Positions 54,292-62,261 of a DNA stretch of 64,000 nucleotides are shown one piece after another. The translations under genes were made by a program, and so were the position numbers. Numbering within the stretch: position 1 is the first letter of the stretch; the number at the start of each line of letters is the position of its first letter. A model generated the notes under the pieces. The model was given only the letters and a program-made list of their open reading frames with translations. It ran no database searches and had not been told where the DNA came from. This DNA is from Microcoleus sp. FACHB-831 (GTDB lineage Bacteria; Cyanobacteriota; Cyanobacteriia; Cyanobacteriales; FACHB-T130). The stretch is taken from NCBI RefSeq assembly GCF_014695585.1, contig NZ_JACJON010000042.1, forward strand, positions 34,338 to 98,337. Direction: 5' to 3'.

Positions 54292-55515
54292 TTAAACTAC
54301 CTTTATTGCAAAACGATTTTGGAGTAATATCCCTCCGGCGGAATCGCCAGATTGATATCTTAACCAACCATCGGGATTAACTTCTATTTGATTTACTCCT
54401 ACTCCATAACTTTGAATGTAATGCACTTTTTCAGGCCGACAGCCTATTGGTAACAAGGCAATTGTTTCATTGTACCCAGGTGTAGAGGTAGATTGTATTC
54501 CTCCTCTTATCTCTAAACTGCCATCTTTATATAACTTATAAGCTGGCGTAAAAGTATTTAAAACTGTCCAGTTTTTCCATTTAGTTGTGAAAGCTAATGG
54601 CTGCCAAGCGTCACTTAATTGTTGATAAGCAGTAGTAGTAAGTATTGCCTCCTCTTCTAAGTCGTGAATACTAGCAGTATTAGAATCTACTTGTTGTTCC
54701 AAAGAACCAATATTAATAATTGATTCTATTTCTTGTGTTGTAAGATTTTCAAAGCTTTCTAATTTTTTAAGTGAAGTTAGCGGTATTTTCCACCATTCTG
54801 ATTCACCAGTGATTAATTTAATTTGATGAGCCAAACTATTAATAATTTGACTTAAATTACCAGTGTTAGTATTACCAATAAAAAAGCTATCATTAATAGC
54901 CCGTGTACCAATATGTTCATCGTTTACATTATTTGGTTTATTCACAATAATTTGCTTTAATATTTCTGCTTCAGGGTCTACAACAATTATTTCTTGTGTA
55001 TAAGAACCACGAATAACTAATTTATCATTAGCTTTTATCAATCCCCATCCAACATCTACAACTTGTACGCCTAGCGTGTAATCGTTCCCCATTTCATACG
55101 ATAGAGAATCAGTTAATAAATCAAGTAAATTATATGTTTTATAAGGGTATTGGTCTGGATTTTGAATACTAACTCTAGCTATAGGTTGCCATGCACCATT
55201 AGCTTGTTTGTCCCAAAGTTGTAACTCTATTCTTGGAGTATCCCAGGCGACTTTTAACGCTTTTGTTAGCTTTTCTGTTTCACTATCGGTTAACTCAAAA
55301 CGTGGAAAGCCGCTTTCAGGTATAGAATTAATTTCTGAATAACACACTAAGTTTTTTAAAAAAGTATTGATACTTGTATGTTTTGCAGTTAATCCTAAGT
55401 TTTGCAGGGAACGTGTAGGATTAGATTCAAAAATTTTTATAATTCCGCTGCCGTCGTTTGGTTTAATTTCTTGCTGAAAGTTTTTAACATTGTTGAATAC
55501 TTGAATTACTGCCAT
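54292..55515 (-). CDS. putative tail-spike or tail-fibre-like protein
   Basis: The start ATG at 55515 follows AGGAAAGGAAG, a strong ribosome site; the frame is open to 55563 but that part is non-coding. The 407-residue product has a beta-rich N-terminal half. A segment with asparagine-rich turns (GTRAINDSFFIGNTNTGNL) and a short heptad helix (SLEQQVDSNTASIHDLEEEA) follow. The end reads YKLYKDGSLEIRGG, ALLPIGCRPEKVHYIQ and VNPDGWLRYQ. That last pattern is common at the C termini of phage fibre and minor structural proteins. The homology is judged by eye. Confidence 0.55.
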   Translation of the reverse strand: MAVIQVFNNVKNFQQEIKPNDGSGIIKIFESNPTRSLQNLGLTAKHTSINTFLKNLVCYSEINSIPESGFPRFELTDSETEKLTKALKVAWDTPRIELQLWDKQANGAWQPIARVSIQNPDQYPYKTYNLLDLLTDSLSYEMGNDYTLGVQVVDVGWGLIKANDKLVIRGSYTQEIIVVDPEAEILKQIIVNKPNNVNDEHIGTRAINDSFFIGNTNTGNLSQIINSLAHQIKLITGESEWWKIPLTSLKKLESFENLTTQEIESIINIGSLEQQVDSNTASIHDLEEEAILTTTAYQQLSDAWQPLAFTTKWKNWTVLNTFTPAYKLYKDGSLEIRGGIQSTSTPGYNETIALLPIGCRPEKVHYIQSYGVGVNQIEVNPDGWLRYQSGDSAGGILLQNRFAIKVV

Positions 55516-55632
55516 TGCTTCCTTTCCTAATTGTAAAAAATCCACAGTAACTAATAATAGCAACCTAATAAACTAAGTTAATTACTGTGGTATGAGTCCG
55601 TAGAATCCACAGGGGACAATTTAAATTTTACA

Positions 55633-56130
55633 TTAAGTTAAATAAGGTTTAACTGGGAAAGTAGGATTCCCTTCACCATCATCGCTATCACTTAAACTAA
55701 GTGTTACTGAGCCGCTGAATACGTCTGTATCCACTGGGAATCCAGCGCTTACATTATTTAAATTTTGGGTATTAGAACTTGGTAAACTTTCTTTTTGTTG
55801 TAGCTTGAAAAGTAGTTCAACTAAGTAAGCAGTAGGAGTTGTAGATTTTAAATTTGTTTGAGTGTTTATAAAACCAGTGTTTACTAGGTATTCTTGAACT
55901 GTATGAGTGATACCTCCAGTATCACTGAACCCTTGAGTTGTTTTGAATTCATACTGTGCTGATAAGTTTGCACCTGATGTAGTAATACTCCAAGAAACAT
56001 ATGTAAGATTATTAGGATTTTTGGCTGTGTCTTTTTGCCATTTAGTATGTAAGTGGGTTAACTCCCATATTTGACCTTCGATAGTTGTACTTTTGAGTGT
56101 GTCATTTCCGTTATTAGGAATAGCAACCAT
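55633..56130 (-). CDS. orphan protein, 165 aa, first gene of the leftward block
   Basis: The product is beta-rich and Ser/Thr-rich (ITTSGANLSAQYEFKTTQGF, SGSVTLSLSDSDDGEGNPTF), ends in an acidic stretch and has no signal peptide or membrane segment. The style resembles small virion structural proteins. It is preceded by the divergent promoter region and followed after 117 nt by the spike-like gene. No family is recognised. Confidence 0.65.
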   Translation of the reverse strand: MVAIPNNGNDTLKSTTIEGQIWELTHLHTKWQKDTAKNPNNLTYVSWSITTSGANLSAQYEFKTTQGFSDTGGITHTVQEYLVNTGFINTQTNLKSTTPTAYLVELLFKLQQKESLPSSNTQNLNNVSAGFPVDTDVFSGSVTLSLSDSDDGEGNPTFPVKPYLT

Positions 56131-56328
56131 GTGATTTTATTGATAATGATTTCATATATAGTATATACTCGTATTAACAACTGAATACAGAAATTTCAAC
56201 TCCTGAAGGAGTTGTCAAAATACAGGGTAAAACAAGTGAGCGAAAAATAAGCTTATTTGTTTATATTATCCTGCTTATTTTTTTTTATTCATATATATAT
56301 ATAAGTAGTAGTTCACGAAGTAAAAATA
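56131..56328. promoter_or_regulatory. divergent control region between the two structural-type blocks
   Basis: The 198-bp gap serves both directions. AGTATATACT (56160-56169) is a palindromic TA-rich box usable as -10 in either direction. CAACTCC-TGAA-GGAGTTG (56197-56214) is a perfect 7-bp hairpin with a tetraloop that also holds a TTCAAC core. A TATATATAAG stretch about 25 bp before 56329 may be the rightward -10 box. Confidence 0.5.
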
Positions 56329-56994
56329 ATGCCGCGTAGACGTAATAGATTTGCAGATTTAGAAAGGATGTTGAGACAGAGTGGCGGTATTGCTGCCGCA
56401 GGTTCAAGAGTTGGGAATTTTGCAGCCTTTAAAGCAGGAACTCGAAAAATTAAAATTACTCAAAAGCCAACCGCAGCCGATAAAGTACGAGTAACTTTTG
56501 GTTTACTTCCTTTTAATAGTCATGTTCCTGAGACAGTGACCGATGCAGATAGATATATAGGTGTTATTACTGCTGGTTCTTTAGCTATGGCTAAGAGTGG
56601 TGGGCTTGCTAAAACTGACCTTGGTTTAGATGAAACAAAAGATGCAACGGTATTAGAAGAAAACTACTACCCTGCTTTAGTACGAGCATTTTTTGCGGAA
56701 TCTGCTACAGTTGCGGCTATAGAAAAAACGTCTGATATTACAGGGGATAAATACATGAAAGTCCCTGGTAAGTCTATGTCAGCGCCATTCGGTAGAACTA
56801 TTGCAGCACTAGATGCTAAGAAAGGTAGTGCGACAGCTTCTCTTGTTAATTCTGAAGAAGAAGATGTCAAAAAGCACGTTCAAGCAATCCTTAAAGATGA
56901 TAAGAAAGGTACGCTTGGCGCGGCACGTTCGGTAAGTTACGACCCTGAAGTATTTAGAGGTCGTACTAAAGTTCTTACTCGCGGCGTATTCTAA
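56329..56994 (+). CDS. orphan basic protein, 221 aa, capsid- or nucleoid-like candidate
   Basis: It starts with an Arg-rich stretch (MPRRRNRFADLERMLRQSGG), then Gly/Ala-rich and beta-strand sequence (KIKITQKPTAADKVRVTFGL). A C-terminal part with many Lys follows, ending GRTKVLTRGVF. The basic N terminus, lack of cysteine and first-gene position opposite the spike-like block fit a nucleic-acid-binding structural protein. That role is inference only. No HIP1 and no membrane segment are present. Confidence 0.65.
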   Translation: MPRRRNRFADLERMLRQSGGIAAAGSRVGNFAAFKAGTRKIKITQKPTAADKVRVTFGLLPFNSHVPETVTDADRYIGVITAGSLAMAKSGGLAKTDLGLDETKDATVLEENYYPALVRAFFAESATVAAIEKTSDITGDKYMKVPGKSMSAPFGRTIAALDAKKGSATASLVNSEEEDVKKHVQAILKDDKKGTLGAARSVSYDPEVFRGRTKVLTRGVF

Positions 56995-57013
56995 TCTCAA
57001 AAGTAATAAGGTT

Positions 57014-57298
57014 ATGGCTTCTAAAGAATCAAAAGAAATTGACGATGCATTTGACAGGCGACATATTGGGCGTGGGTTATATTTGCTCATTCCCCTTGAC
57101 CAACATGACGAAGCAATAGACATGGCGTTTCAAAATGCTATGGCTGTTGAGAAGGAAGTTAACCGCTTGTTAGATGGTGAGCTTGATTTCTGGAGTTATT
57201 TAGAAGCTGTAGAACCTTACGTGATTAGCATTGATAAGTACTGTGATGAAGTGTCTGAGAACATGGAAAATCGATTACAGATTTATGGTGTAAGTTGA
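57014..57298 (+). CDS. orphan acidic protein, 94 aa
   Basis: The acidic, helical product (LDQHDEAIDMAFQNAMAVEK, YLEAVEPYVISIDKYCDEVS) has no signal peptide. Its stop overlaps the next start by one base (TGATG), so the two are translationally coupled. A chaperone- or scaffold-like small partner is conceivable, not shown. Confidence 0.65.
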   Translation: MASKESKEIDDAFDRRHIGRGLYLLIPLDQHDEAIDMAFQNAMAVEKEVNRLLDGELDFWSYLEAVEPYVISIDKYCDEVSENMENRLQIYGVS

Positions 57299-58050
57299 TG
57301 CCTTGGGAACCATTTTTTGTAGCACCGTTAGAACAACAACTTTACGAATGGGAATATAGCGGTAGTATTACGAGTTCATCGCAGCTTGGTCGCACTACGT
57401 CAGATTACTTTCTTTTTAGGATGCGAGGTTATCAATTAGATGAACCAGTCAGAACTTATGATAACGGTCTTACAGTTACTCGCGATTGGTTTAACGTTTA
57501 CTATGCAATAGCGGAATTTAATAGCTATCCGAGTAGCGGTAGCGCTCCAGTAGTAGGCAAAGCACAGTTTTATAATCCTGTTGGCAGTGATGAACATTCC
57601 CAACCTACAGACGTAGAACTGTACTTGCCTTATCACAGGAAACCTGGCGGCGAAGAAAACGGGCGTTTTATTGGTGTAAAAAAATTACCGCGTAAAGGAG
57701 GTAAACGTTTTTTTGGAAAGATAGAAGGCTTTGGGAATCCTTGGCAGTTTGGTCAAGTAATCGGCACGGTGTCTAGTCGTCAGAATGATGATGACAAGCT
57801 ACTTATTGAGGTTTACCACTGGGTTGAGTCTGATACCTTGCCAGTCATTGAGAGTACACCAATAGAGGATGATATCTATTCGTTCCTTACCCTTATCCCC
57901 GTACACTTCAACGTTATCGTTCAACAGTTTAGTTCAACGTATACAGATGATGCTATTGCTAATACGTTATTAGAGTTAGAAAGGAAAGGTAAAGCAAATA
58001 AAACCGCTGGAAGGCGTGGCGAATACTGGTCTGTAGCAATTCCTTACTAG
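57298..58050 (+). CDS. orphan protein, 250 aa
   Basis: ATG at 57298 overlaps the upstream stop. The product is rich in Tyr, Phe and Trp strands (VYYAIAEFNSYPSSGSAP, YLPYHRKPGGEENGRFIG) and ends with a helix and ANKTAGRRGEYWSVAIPY, a winged-helix-like closing strand. A central basic segment (KKLPRKGGKRFFGK) could bind nucleic acid. Site cluster 4 lies inside its coding sequence. No family is recognised. Confidence 0.65.
   Translation: MPWEPFFVAPLEQQLYEWEYSGSITSSSQLGRTTSDYFLFRMRGYQLDEPVRTYDNGLTVTRDWFNVYYAIAEFNSYPSSGSAPVVGKAQFYNPVGSDEHSQPTDVELYLPYHRKPGGEENGRFIGVKKLPRKGGKRFFGKIEGFGNPWQFGQVIGTVSSRQNDDDKLLIEVYHWVESDTLPVIESTPIEDDIYSFLTLIPVHFNVIVQQFSSTYTDDAIANTLLELERKGKANKTAGRRGEYWSVAIPY
57907..57939. 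repeat. GTTNAAC triplet inside a gene, site cluster 4 (13-bp period)
   Basis: TTCAACG, TTCAACA and TTCAACG begin at 57907, 57920 and 57933, an exact 13-bp spacing, within codons for FNVIVQQFSST. A 13-bp period is out of phase with codons, so it is not a protein repeat. Confidence 0.8.
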
Positions 58051-58060
58051 AGGTAATCTT

Positions 58061-59032
58061 ATGTTCGCAATAGAAGACAACACACTCGCGAGTGCTTTAT
58101 ACGGTGGATTCGCTAATATAAATTTCTTTAGTGGTGTTGGTAGTATTGCTGGTAAATGGGTTCATTCTGGCTTGGCGGTGGTAGGGAATTTAATTAACTC
58201 AATTAAAGACTTAGTTAAAGACCCAAAAAATATTAAAGATATTACTTTTGATTTTTTTGCTGATTTTTGGTCAACAGATTTAACAGGCGCTTTACTTGGT
58301 GCAGGGGCTGTAGTTGCTATCGGTGTAATGGTATTTAGTGGCGGCGCTGCACTTGGAGCTTTAGCAGGTGGGTTAAGTGGGCTTGGTATGTTAGCAGGTA
58401 TTGCAGCAACAGCCGCTGGTGTAGCTATTAATAATGTGCTTCAGAATCCAGTAGGTAAGTGCATTAGATGGCTTGTTACTAAAGCTCAATTTATTTATAG
58501 TTACAACTGGAATGCAACTGATGAAGATATACAAAAGAATATAGATGCAAGTATTGAATCACTTTATGGACTTGCTGGTAATGCTCTGGGCACTGCGATG
58601 GGAAGTACTATTTGTGGTGTTTTGCCGGGAGCCGTAGGTGTAAGACTGAATCTTGCAAACGTTGCGTCTGTTTGGCAGATTATCGATGACGATATAAAAA
58701 CTGAGATTTTACAGGGCTTTAATGTTTTGTTTCAGTCATCGAAACGGGTACAGCAAGACAATATGTTTAGGCAGACATATATGAACGTTCGTCGCTGGAT
58801 TAAGTCAAACGACACAATTATCGATTTTATAAGCGACATTATCCCAGACGCCGATAAAATCATTGAGTCTTGGGGGGAGAAGGAATCCAAGCCTTTTACC
58901 TTCGCTAAAGCAGTAGAAGAAAAGATAGACACGATAAAGGATAAAAAGACTAAGAAGTTTGTGGAAGGTTTTGTAGAGCGTTTGATGGAATCCTGCACAG
59001 AAAGCCTTATCGCTATATCCTACGCCTTCTAG
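58061..59032 (+). CDS. orphan membrane protein with glycine/alanine-rich core, 323 aa
   Basis: Two or three hydrophobic Gly/Ala-rich segments occupy about residues 85-130 (LLGAGAVVAIGVMVFSGGAA, GLGMLAGIAATAAGVAI), with another weak one at about 170-195. The N-terminal 70 residues and C-terminal 120 residues are soluble and helical. The layout could form pores or membrane-embedded assemblies, as in virion membrane or transfer proteins. It is the last gene before a terminator. No family is recognised. Confidence 0.7.
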   Translation: MFAIEDNTLASALYGGFANINFFSGVGSIAGKWVHSGLAVVGNLINSIKDLVKDPKNIKDITFDFFADFWSTDLTGALLGAGAVVAIGVMVFSGGAALGALAGGLSGLGMLAGIAATAAGVAINNVLQNPVGKCIRWLVTKAQFIYSYNWNATDEDIQKNIDASIESLYGLAGNALGTAMGSTICGVLPGAVGVRLNLANVASVWQIIDDDIKTEILQGFNVLFQSSKRVQQDNMFRQTYMNVRRWIKSNDTIIDFISDIIPDADKIIESWGEKESKPFTFAKAVEEKIDTIKDKKTKKFVEGFVERLMESCTESLIAISYAF

Positions 59033-59054
59033 TTTACTCACACATATAAAAACA

Positions 59055-59085
59055 TTCAACAAATCGTTGAACGATTCGTTGAATG
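59055..59085. repeat. GTTNAAC triplet, site cluster 5 (12-bp period)
   Basis: TTCAACA, TTGAACG and TTGAATG begin at 59055, 59067 and 59079, an exact 12-bp spacing, just after the 323-aa gene stop. Confidence 0.85.
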
Positions 59086-59139
59086 AATGAGCGGTGTACG
59101 CTAAACCTCATACATAAAGCCTTGTTTCCTTCCCTTACG

Positions 59140-59171
59140 CCTCCTTTGCTTACTGCTAGGGAGGTTTTTTT
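59140..59171 (+). terminator. intrinsic terminator after the rightward block
   Basis: CCTCC (59140-59144) pairs with GGAGG (59160-59164), followed by seven T. It separates the rightward structural-type block from the replication-like block. The rest of the 314-bp gap holds site clusters 5 and 6 and the promoter below. Confidence 0.65.
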
Positions 59172-59281
59172 AGGTATTAAAAACTTGTTACTTAACTTTA
59201 TAAAAAAGCTAAAAAGTAACTACGTCAGGAATTCTACAAAAAAATTAAAATTCCACTAAGTCATTTTGGGGGGGTATTAAG

Positions 59282-59344
59282 TATAATTACTTATTGTTTT
59301 TTTTTCAACTCATGCATCCTGGTTTGTAGTTCAACAGTTCAACG
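59282..59344 (+). promoter_or_regulatory. promoter and GTTNAAC doublet, site cluster 6
   Basis: TATAAT at 59282-59287 is a consensus -10 box. Downstream, AGTTCAACA and AGTTCAACG (cores at 59330 and 59338, 8-bp period) reach to 3 bp before the ATG at 59347, taking the place of a ribosome site. The doublet and the following AAATGA match cluster 1. Binding could block both transcription and translation start. Confidence 0.55.
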
Positions 59345-59346
59345 AA

Positions 59347-59649
59347 ATGAATGAGCAGAAACAAATAAAAGAGATTTTCTGGGAACAACAGCTTGGTAAC
59401 AAGTTTTTGATTAATTCTTGCCCAGCAATGCTGAATAAAGATTTTAAGGTACTGCGGCAGATAAAGCTTCCCCCTTTTTTTGCATTCCAAGAAAAAGAGC
59501 AAGTTTTTGTAATCTACAACCGCGATTATGTAGTTGAAAAACTACTTCGAGATTTTGTAATCCCTTTACGAGGTGTTAAATATCAAGAACTACAAATCCT
59601 CCTCTCAGAAGCCTACAAGCGGTTTAAGGAAAAAGGCGAGTTACAGTAA
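59347..59649 (+). CDS. orphan protein, 100 aa, first gene of the replication-like block
   Basis: The product is basic and helical at both ends with an aromatic middle (LPPFFAFQEKEQVFVIYNRD). No ribosome site precedes it; the cluster 6 doublet occupies that place. It overlaps the nuclease frame by 77 nt if the GTG at 59573 is used. No family is recognised. Control or replication initiation is possible from position only. Confidence 0.55.
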   Translation: MNEQKQIKEIFWEQQLGNKFLINSCPAMLNKDFKVLRQIKLPPFFAFQEKEQVFVIYNRDYVVEKLLRDFVIPLRGVKYQELQILLSEAYKRFKEKGELQ

Positions 59650-60088
59650 CGCTATTCCTATCTGGTATGACCCGTTAACTAACGGTACAAGCTCAGAGAA
59701 GCTTAACGATAGAGATTTGTTTTTCCCTAGTAAATTAGAGTTTTTTATTTGGAGGGATTTAGTTAGAGAATTCAAATTAGCGAATGTTAAAAGACAAGTA
59801 GAGATTTTAGTTAAGCCTGCTACAAACCGTTACTCCGCCCTTACTTGGCGTTGTGACTTTAGAATCTATCCTCGGTCTTACGCTGAACCTTACTTCTATT
59901 TTAATTTAGAAGCAAAGGGCTTTTTAACAGAGGAATTCAGGCTTAAGTTGCAGTTTTTAGAATTCCATAATCCAAATGATTATGGCCGTTTAATTATTGT
60001 GGGAGGCGATAGACCATTAAAGATTGATAATCAATTCACAACAGTTACAATTACAGACGCAATCAAGTACATCAACAGTCATTCTTAG
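59573..60088 (+). CDS. PD-(D/E)XK nuclease, phage endonuclease/resolvase-like
   Basis: The active-site residues are in the right order: Glu56 in SKLEFFIWRDL, Asp95 in WRCDFRIYP and Glu113-x-Lys115 in FNLEAKGF. This is the core of TnsA-like, DUF1064-like and other phage nucleases that nick or cut branched DNA. The only standard start is a GTG at 59573 inside the upstream gene, so the true start may be a weak codon near 59640. It would process replication or recombination intermediates of the element. Confidence 0.7.
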   Translation: MLNIKNYKSSSQKPTSGLRKKASYSNAIPIWYDPLTNGTSSEKLNDRDLFFPSKLEFFIWRDLVREFKLANVKRQVEILVKPATNRYSALTWRCDFRIYPRSYAEPYFYFNLEAKGFLTEEFRLKLQFLEFHNPNDYGRLIIVGGDRPLKIDNQFTTVTITDAIKYINSHS

Positions 60089-60098
60089 AGGCTTTTAA

Positions 60099-60836
60099 AT
60101 GCTTTATTATCCACCAAAAGACGGTCAAATCTATGGTCAACTATTTGGAAAGTTTGAGGACTTTAGCGGAAAAGTTACGTTTTCTGAAGGAAAGCTTCAA
60201 AAATCAGATAATGGTTACATTCTTTACTGTTGGGCTGAAGAAGTTACAGACGTTGAAAAACAAGGCGATAGGGCTTGGAAATGGGAACCAGCGTTCATAC
60301 AGATTCCCATACACGCTAAAGAATATGAGAAGAGTACAAAGCTTGGTGATACTTGGAAAAAAGAAAATGTAACTCCTCAGTATCACGAAGTTTACTTTTG
60401 CAAAATATTTGCGGCGGATGAACCTTATTATTTGAGTGAAGAAAAAAATCTTAAGGGATTTTTAAAGTTCGACAGCTATGGCGGCAAGCACTTGCTAACT
60501 GGCATAGATAACAACGGGCGTCCCTTACCAGAACAAACGTTGGAATTTTTACGGGATAACGCAATCTATATAGAGCATTGTGAACCGGACAAAATTAAAG
60601 GATTGCCAGAAGTTAAGAAGAAAGGTAGCTGGGGAGGTGGTTACTCTGAGTCTGCGACTGTCCGACTAGAGAGTAAATGGAAATTTGTCATTGATAAGCT
60701 TGCACCTTATCCAGACGGTACAGAGCCACCAAAGAACTTAAAAGATTTAGCGTGCTACTTGTACGACATAAAACACGATTGGCCCGATGTTGGCAACATA
60801 GTTGAGCAGCTTGTTATCGCTATCTTTGAGAGTTAA
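60099..60836 (+). CDS. orphan protein, 245 aa
   Basis: The start MLYYPPKDGQIYGQLFGKFE and a central FLKFDSYGGKHLLTGIDNNG suggest an OB-like or single-strand-binding beta domain in the first half. A helical C terminus (NLKDLACYLYDIKHDWPDVG) follows. No catalytic motif is seen. It lies between the nuclease and P-loop genes, so a single-strand-binding or accessory replication role is plausible but unproven. Confidence 0.6.
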   Translation: MLYYPPKDGQIYGQLFGKFEDFSGKVTFSEGKLQKSDNGYILYCWAEEVTDVEKQGDRAWKWEPAFIQIPIHAKEYEKSTKLGDTWKKENVTPQYHEVYFCKIFAADEPYYLSEEKNLKGFLKFDSYGGKHLLTGIDNNGRPLPEQTLEFLRDNAIYIEHCEPDKIKGLPEVKKKGSWGGGYSESATVRLESKWKFVIDKLAPYPDGTEPPKNLKDLACYLYDIKHDWPDVGNIVEQLVIAIFES

Positions 60837-60847
60837 TACTGCTAGAA

Positions 60848-60882
60848 CGTTTAACGAAAACGTTCAACAAAAACGTTAAACG
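60848..60882. repeat. GTTNAAC triplet, site cluster 7 (13-bp period)
   Basis: TTTAACG, TTCAACA and TTAAACG begin at 60850, 60863 and 60876, an exact 13-bp spacing with A-tracts between them. It fills the 69-nt gap before the P-loop ATPase gene. Confidence 0.85.
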
Positions 60883-60905
60883 TTCACTACCTACACATAA
60901 GAGCA

Positions 60906-62174
60906 ATGAGCGACCTTCCACCAATAGACTACGCACTCTTTAGCGATGAAAGTCTCGATCCTTGGCAAGAACACTGGGACAACAATCTACAAATTTGGGA
61001 GAATTTGGCTAATTTACTTCAAGACTCGGTACTTATCCCCCATGCAAGTTTACAAGTCCCGCTTGCAATTGCATACATTTGTACGCCTTCTGCGTTGTCC
61101 AAAATCTTACCAATTCTATTTTGTCATGGTCGTAAACCAGGTGTAGGAAAGTCAACAATTGGAAAGCTTGCTTCTTATTGTTGGGGAGTTCCGATATGTA
61201 CAAGCTCAGATACATTCGCTAGCATTCGTAACCATTTGTTAGAACATAAATTCATCCAACATGATGGTGAATTCTTTGAGCAAAACACTATTTTAGTCTT
61301 GGATGATATTGATAAACGATTTTTCCAAGACAAAATAGATGTTTATCGTTTGTTTAAGTTTGGCTACGACCGCGCTACAGACACGATACAGATAGCGGGT
61401 GAGCGTGGACAGAATATGAAGTTTAGATGTTTCTGTGGTCGCGTTATTAGCAGCGTGTCCCCACTTTACGCAGACCCCGACTTCCCAGAATTACAGCGCC
61501 GCTGTTTTGTACTTAAGTTTAAAAAAGCTGAGGACTTTGAACCGGGAGAGGCTGAGCGATTTAATGTTGGTAACTTTTACGAGGGTGGACAATTCGACGC
61601 TGTACTAGGTAGGAAAGAGTACAAATTTAATGTGTTAGAACGGCTTAATCTTGACACGATTAATTGGCGTGGATTTGATAATCTTCTGAAAGATTATTGG
61701 TCAAACACTGATAACTGTGCATTATTCGTAATGTGGCGTAAGCAACTTAATTCTCGTAAACGTACATTTGTACTACCAGAAAAACTTAGTGGAGAGAATT
61801 GGACAATCAGTGTAGATATGCTCTCTACTGGCTTAACAATGGGGATTTGGTCAACAATACCAGACGCTATTCAATTCCTTGGTAAATATTGGGAATGGGC
61901 AAATGGTACAAAACAGAATGAGTATGGTGCAACCCTTAAACTATTGCGTGAGTTAATTCAGCAAGAAATAGAAACTATCACCGCTTTGAATTCTCAAGCT
62001 GGTTACGAAGTGATGCCGTTGAGTATCAATCCAAAGAAGGTTAAACATACTTTAGATGAGGGACTTAAGAGAGGCGAATTAGACCTTAGCCCAAGCATTG
62101 ATAATGTACGGAACTGTATGCGTGAGCTTGGCTGGAAACTAGAGTTACGTGCTTGGATACCTGATAAAGGTTAA
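60906..62174 (+). CDS. P-loop ATPase, plasmid/phage helicase-like
   Basis: The 422-residue protein has Walker A GRKPGVGKST (75-84) and Walker B TILVLDDID (128-136). A conserved Asn/Ser-rich sensor region (CGRVISSVSPLYADP) follows, with an arginine-finger candidate in LQRRCFVLKF. The C-terminal 130 residues look like a winged-helix DNA-binding domain (VRNCMRELGWKLELRAW). It resembles superfamily 3 or AAA+ replicative helicases of small elements. There is no primase motif in the protein. It is the best replication-protein candidate of the element. Confidence 0.65.
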   Translation: MSDLPPIDYALFSDESLDPWQEHWDNNLQIWENLANLLQDSVLIPHASLQVPLAIAYICTPSALSKILPILFCHGRKPGVGKSTIGKLASYCWGVPICTSSDTFASIRNHLLEHKFIQHDGEFFEQNTILVLDDIDKRFFQDKIDVYRLFKFGYDRATDTIQIAGERGQNMKFRCFCGRVISSVSPLYADPDFPELQRRCFVLKFKKAEDFEPGEAERFNVGNFYEGGQFDAVLGRKEYKFNVLERLNLDTINWRGFDNLLKDYWSNTDNCALFVMWRKQLNSRKRTFVLPEKLSGENWTISVDMLSTGLTMGIWSTIPDAIQFLGKYWEWANGTKQNEYGATLKLLRELIQQEIETITALNSQAGYEVMPLSINPKKVKHTLDEGLKRGELDLSPSIDNVRNCMRELGWKLELRAWIPDKG

Positions 62175-62261
62175 TTCTATCTTCAGCTAGGAGCCACTTA
62201 CAAATTCCGGCGTTATTACTAGCTTTTTTGCAAACATTCAATTAACAGGAATTAAAGATTT

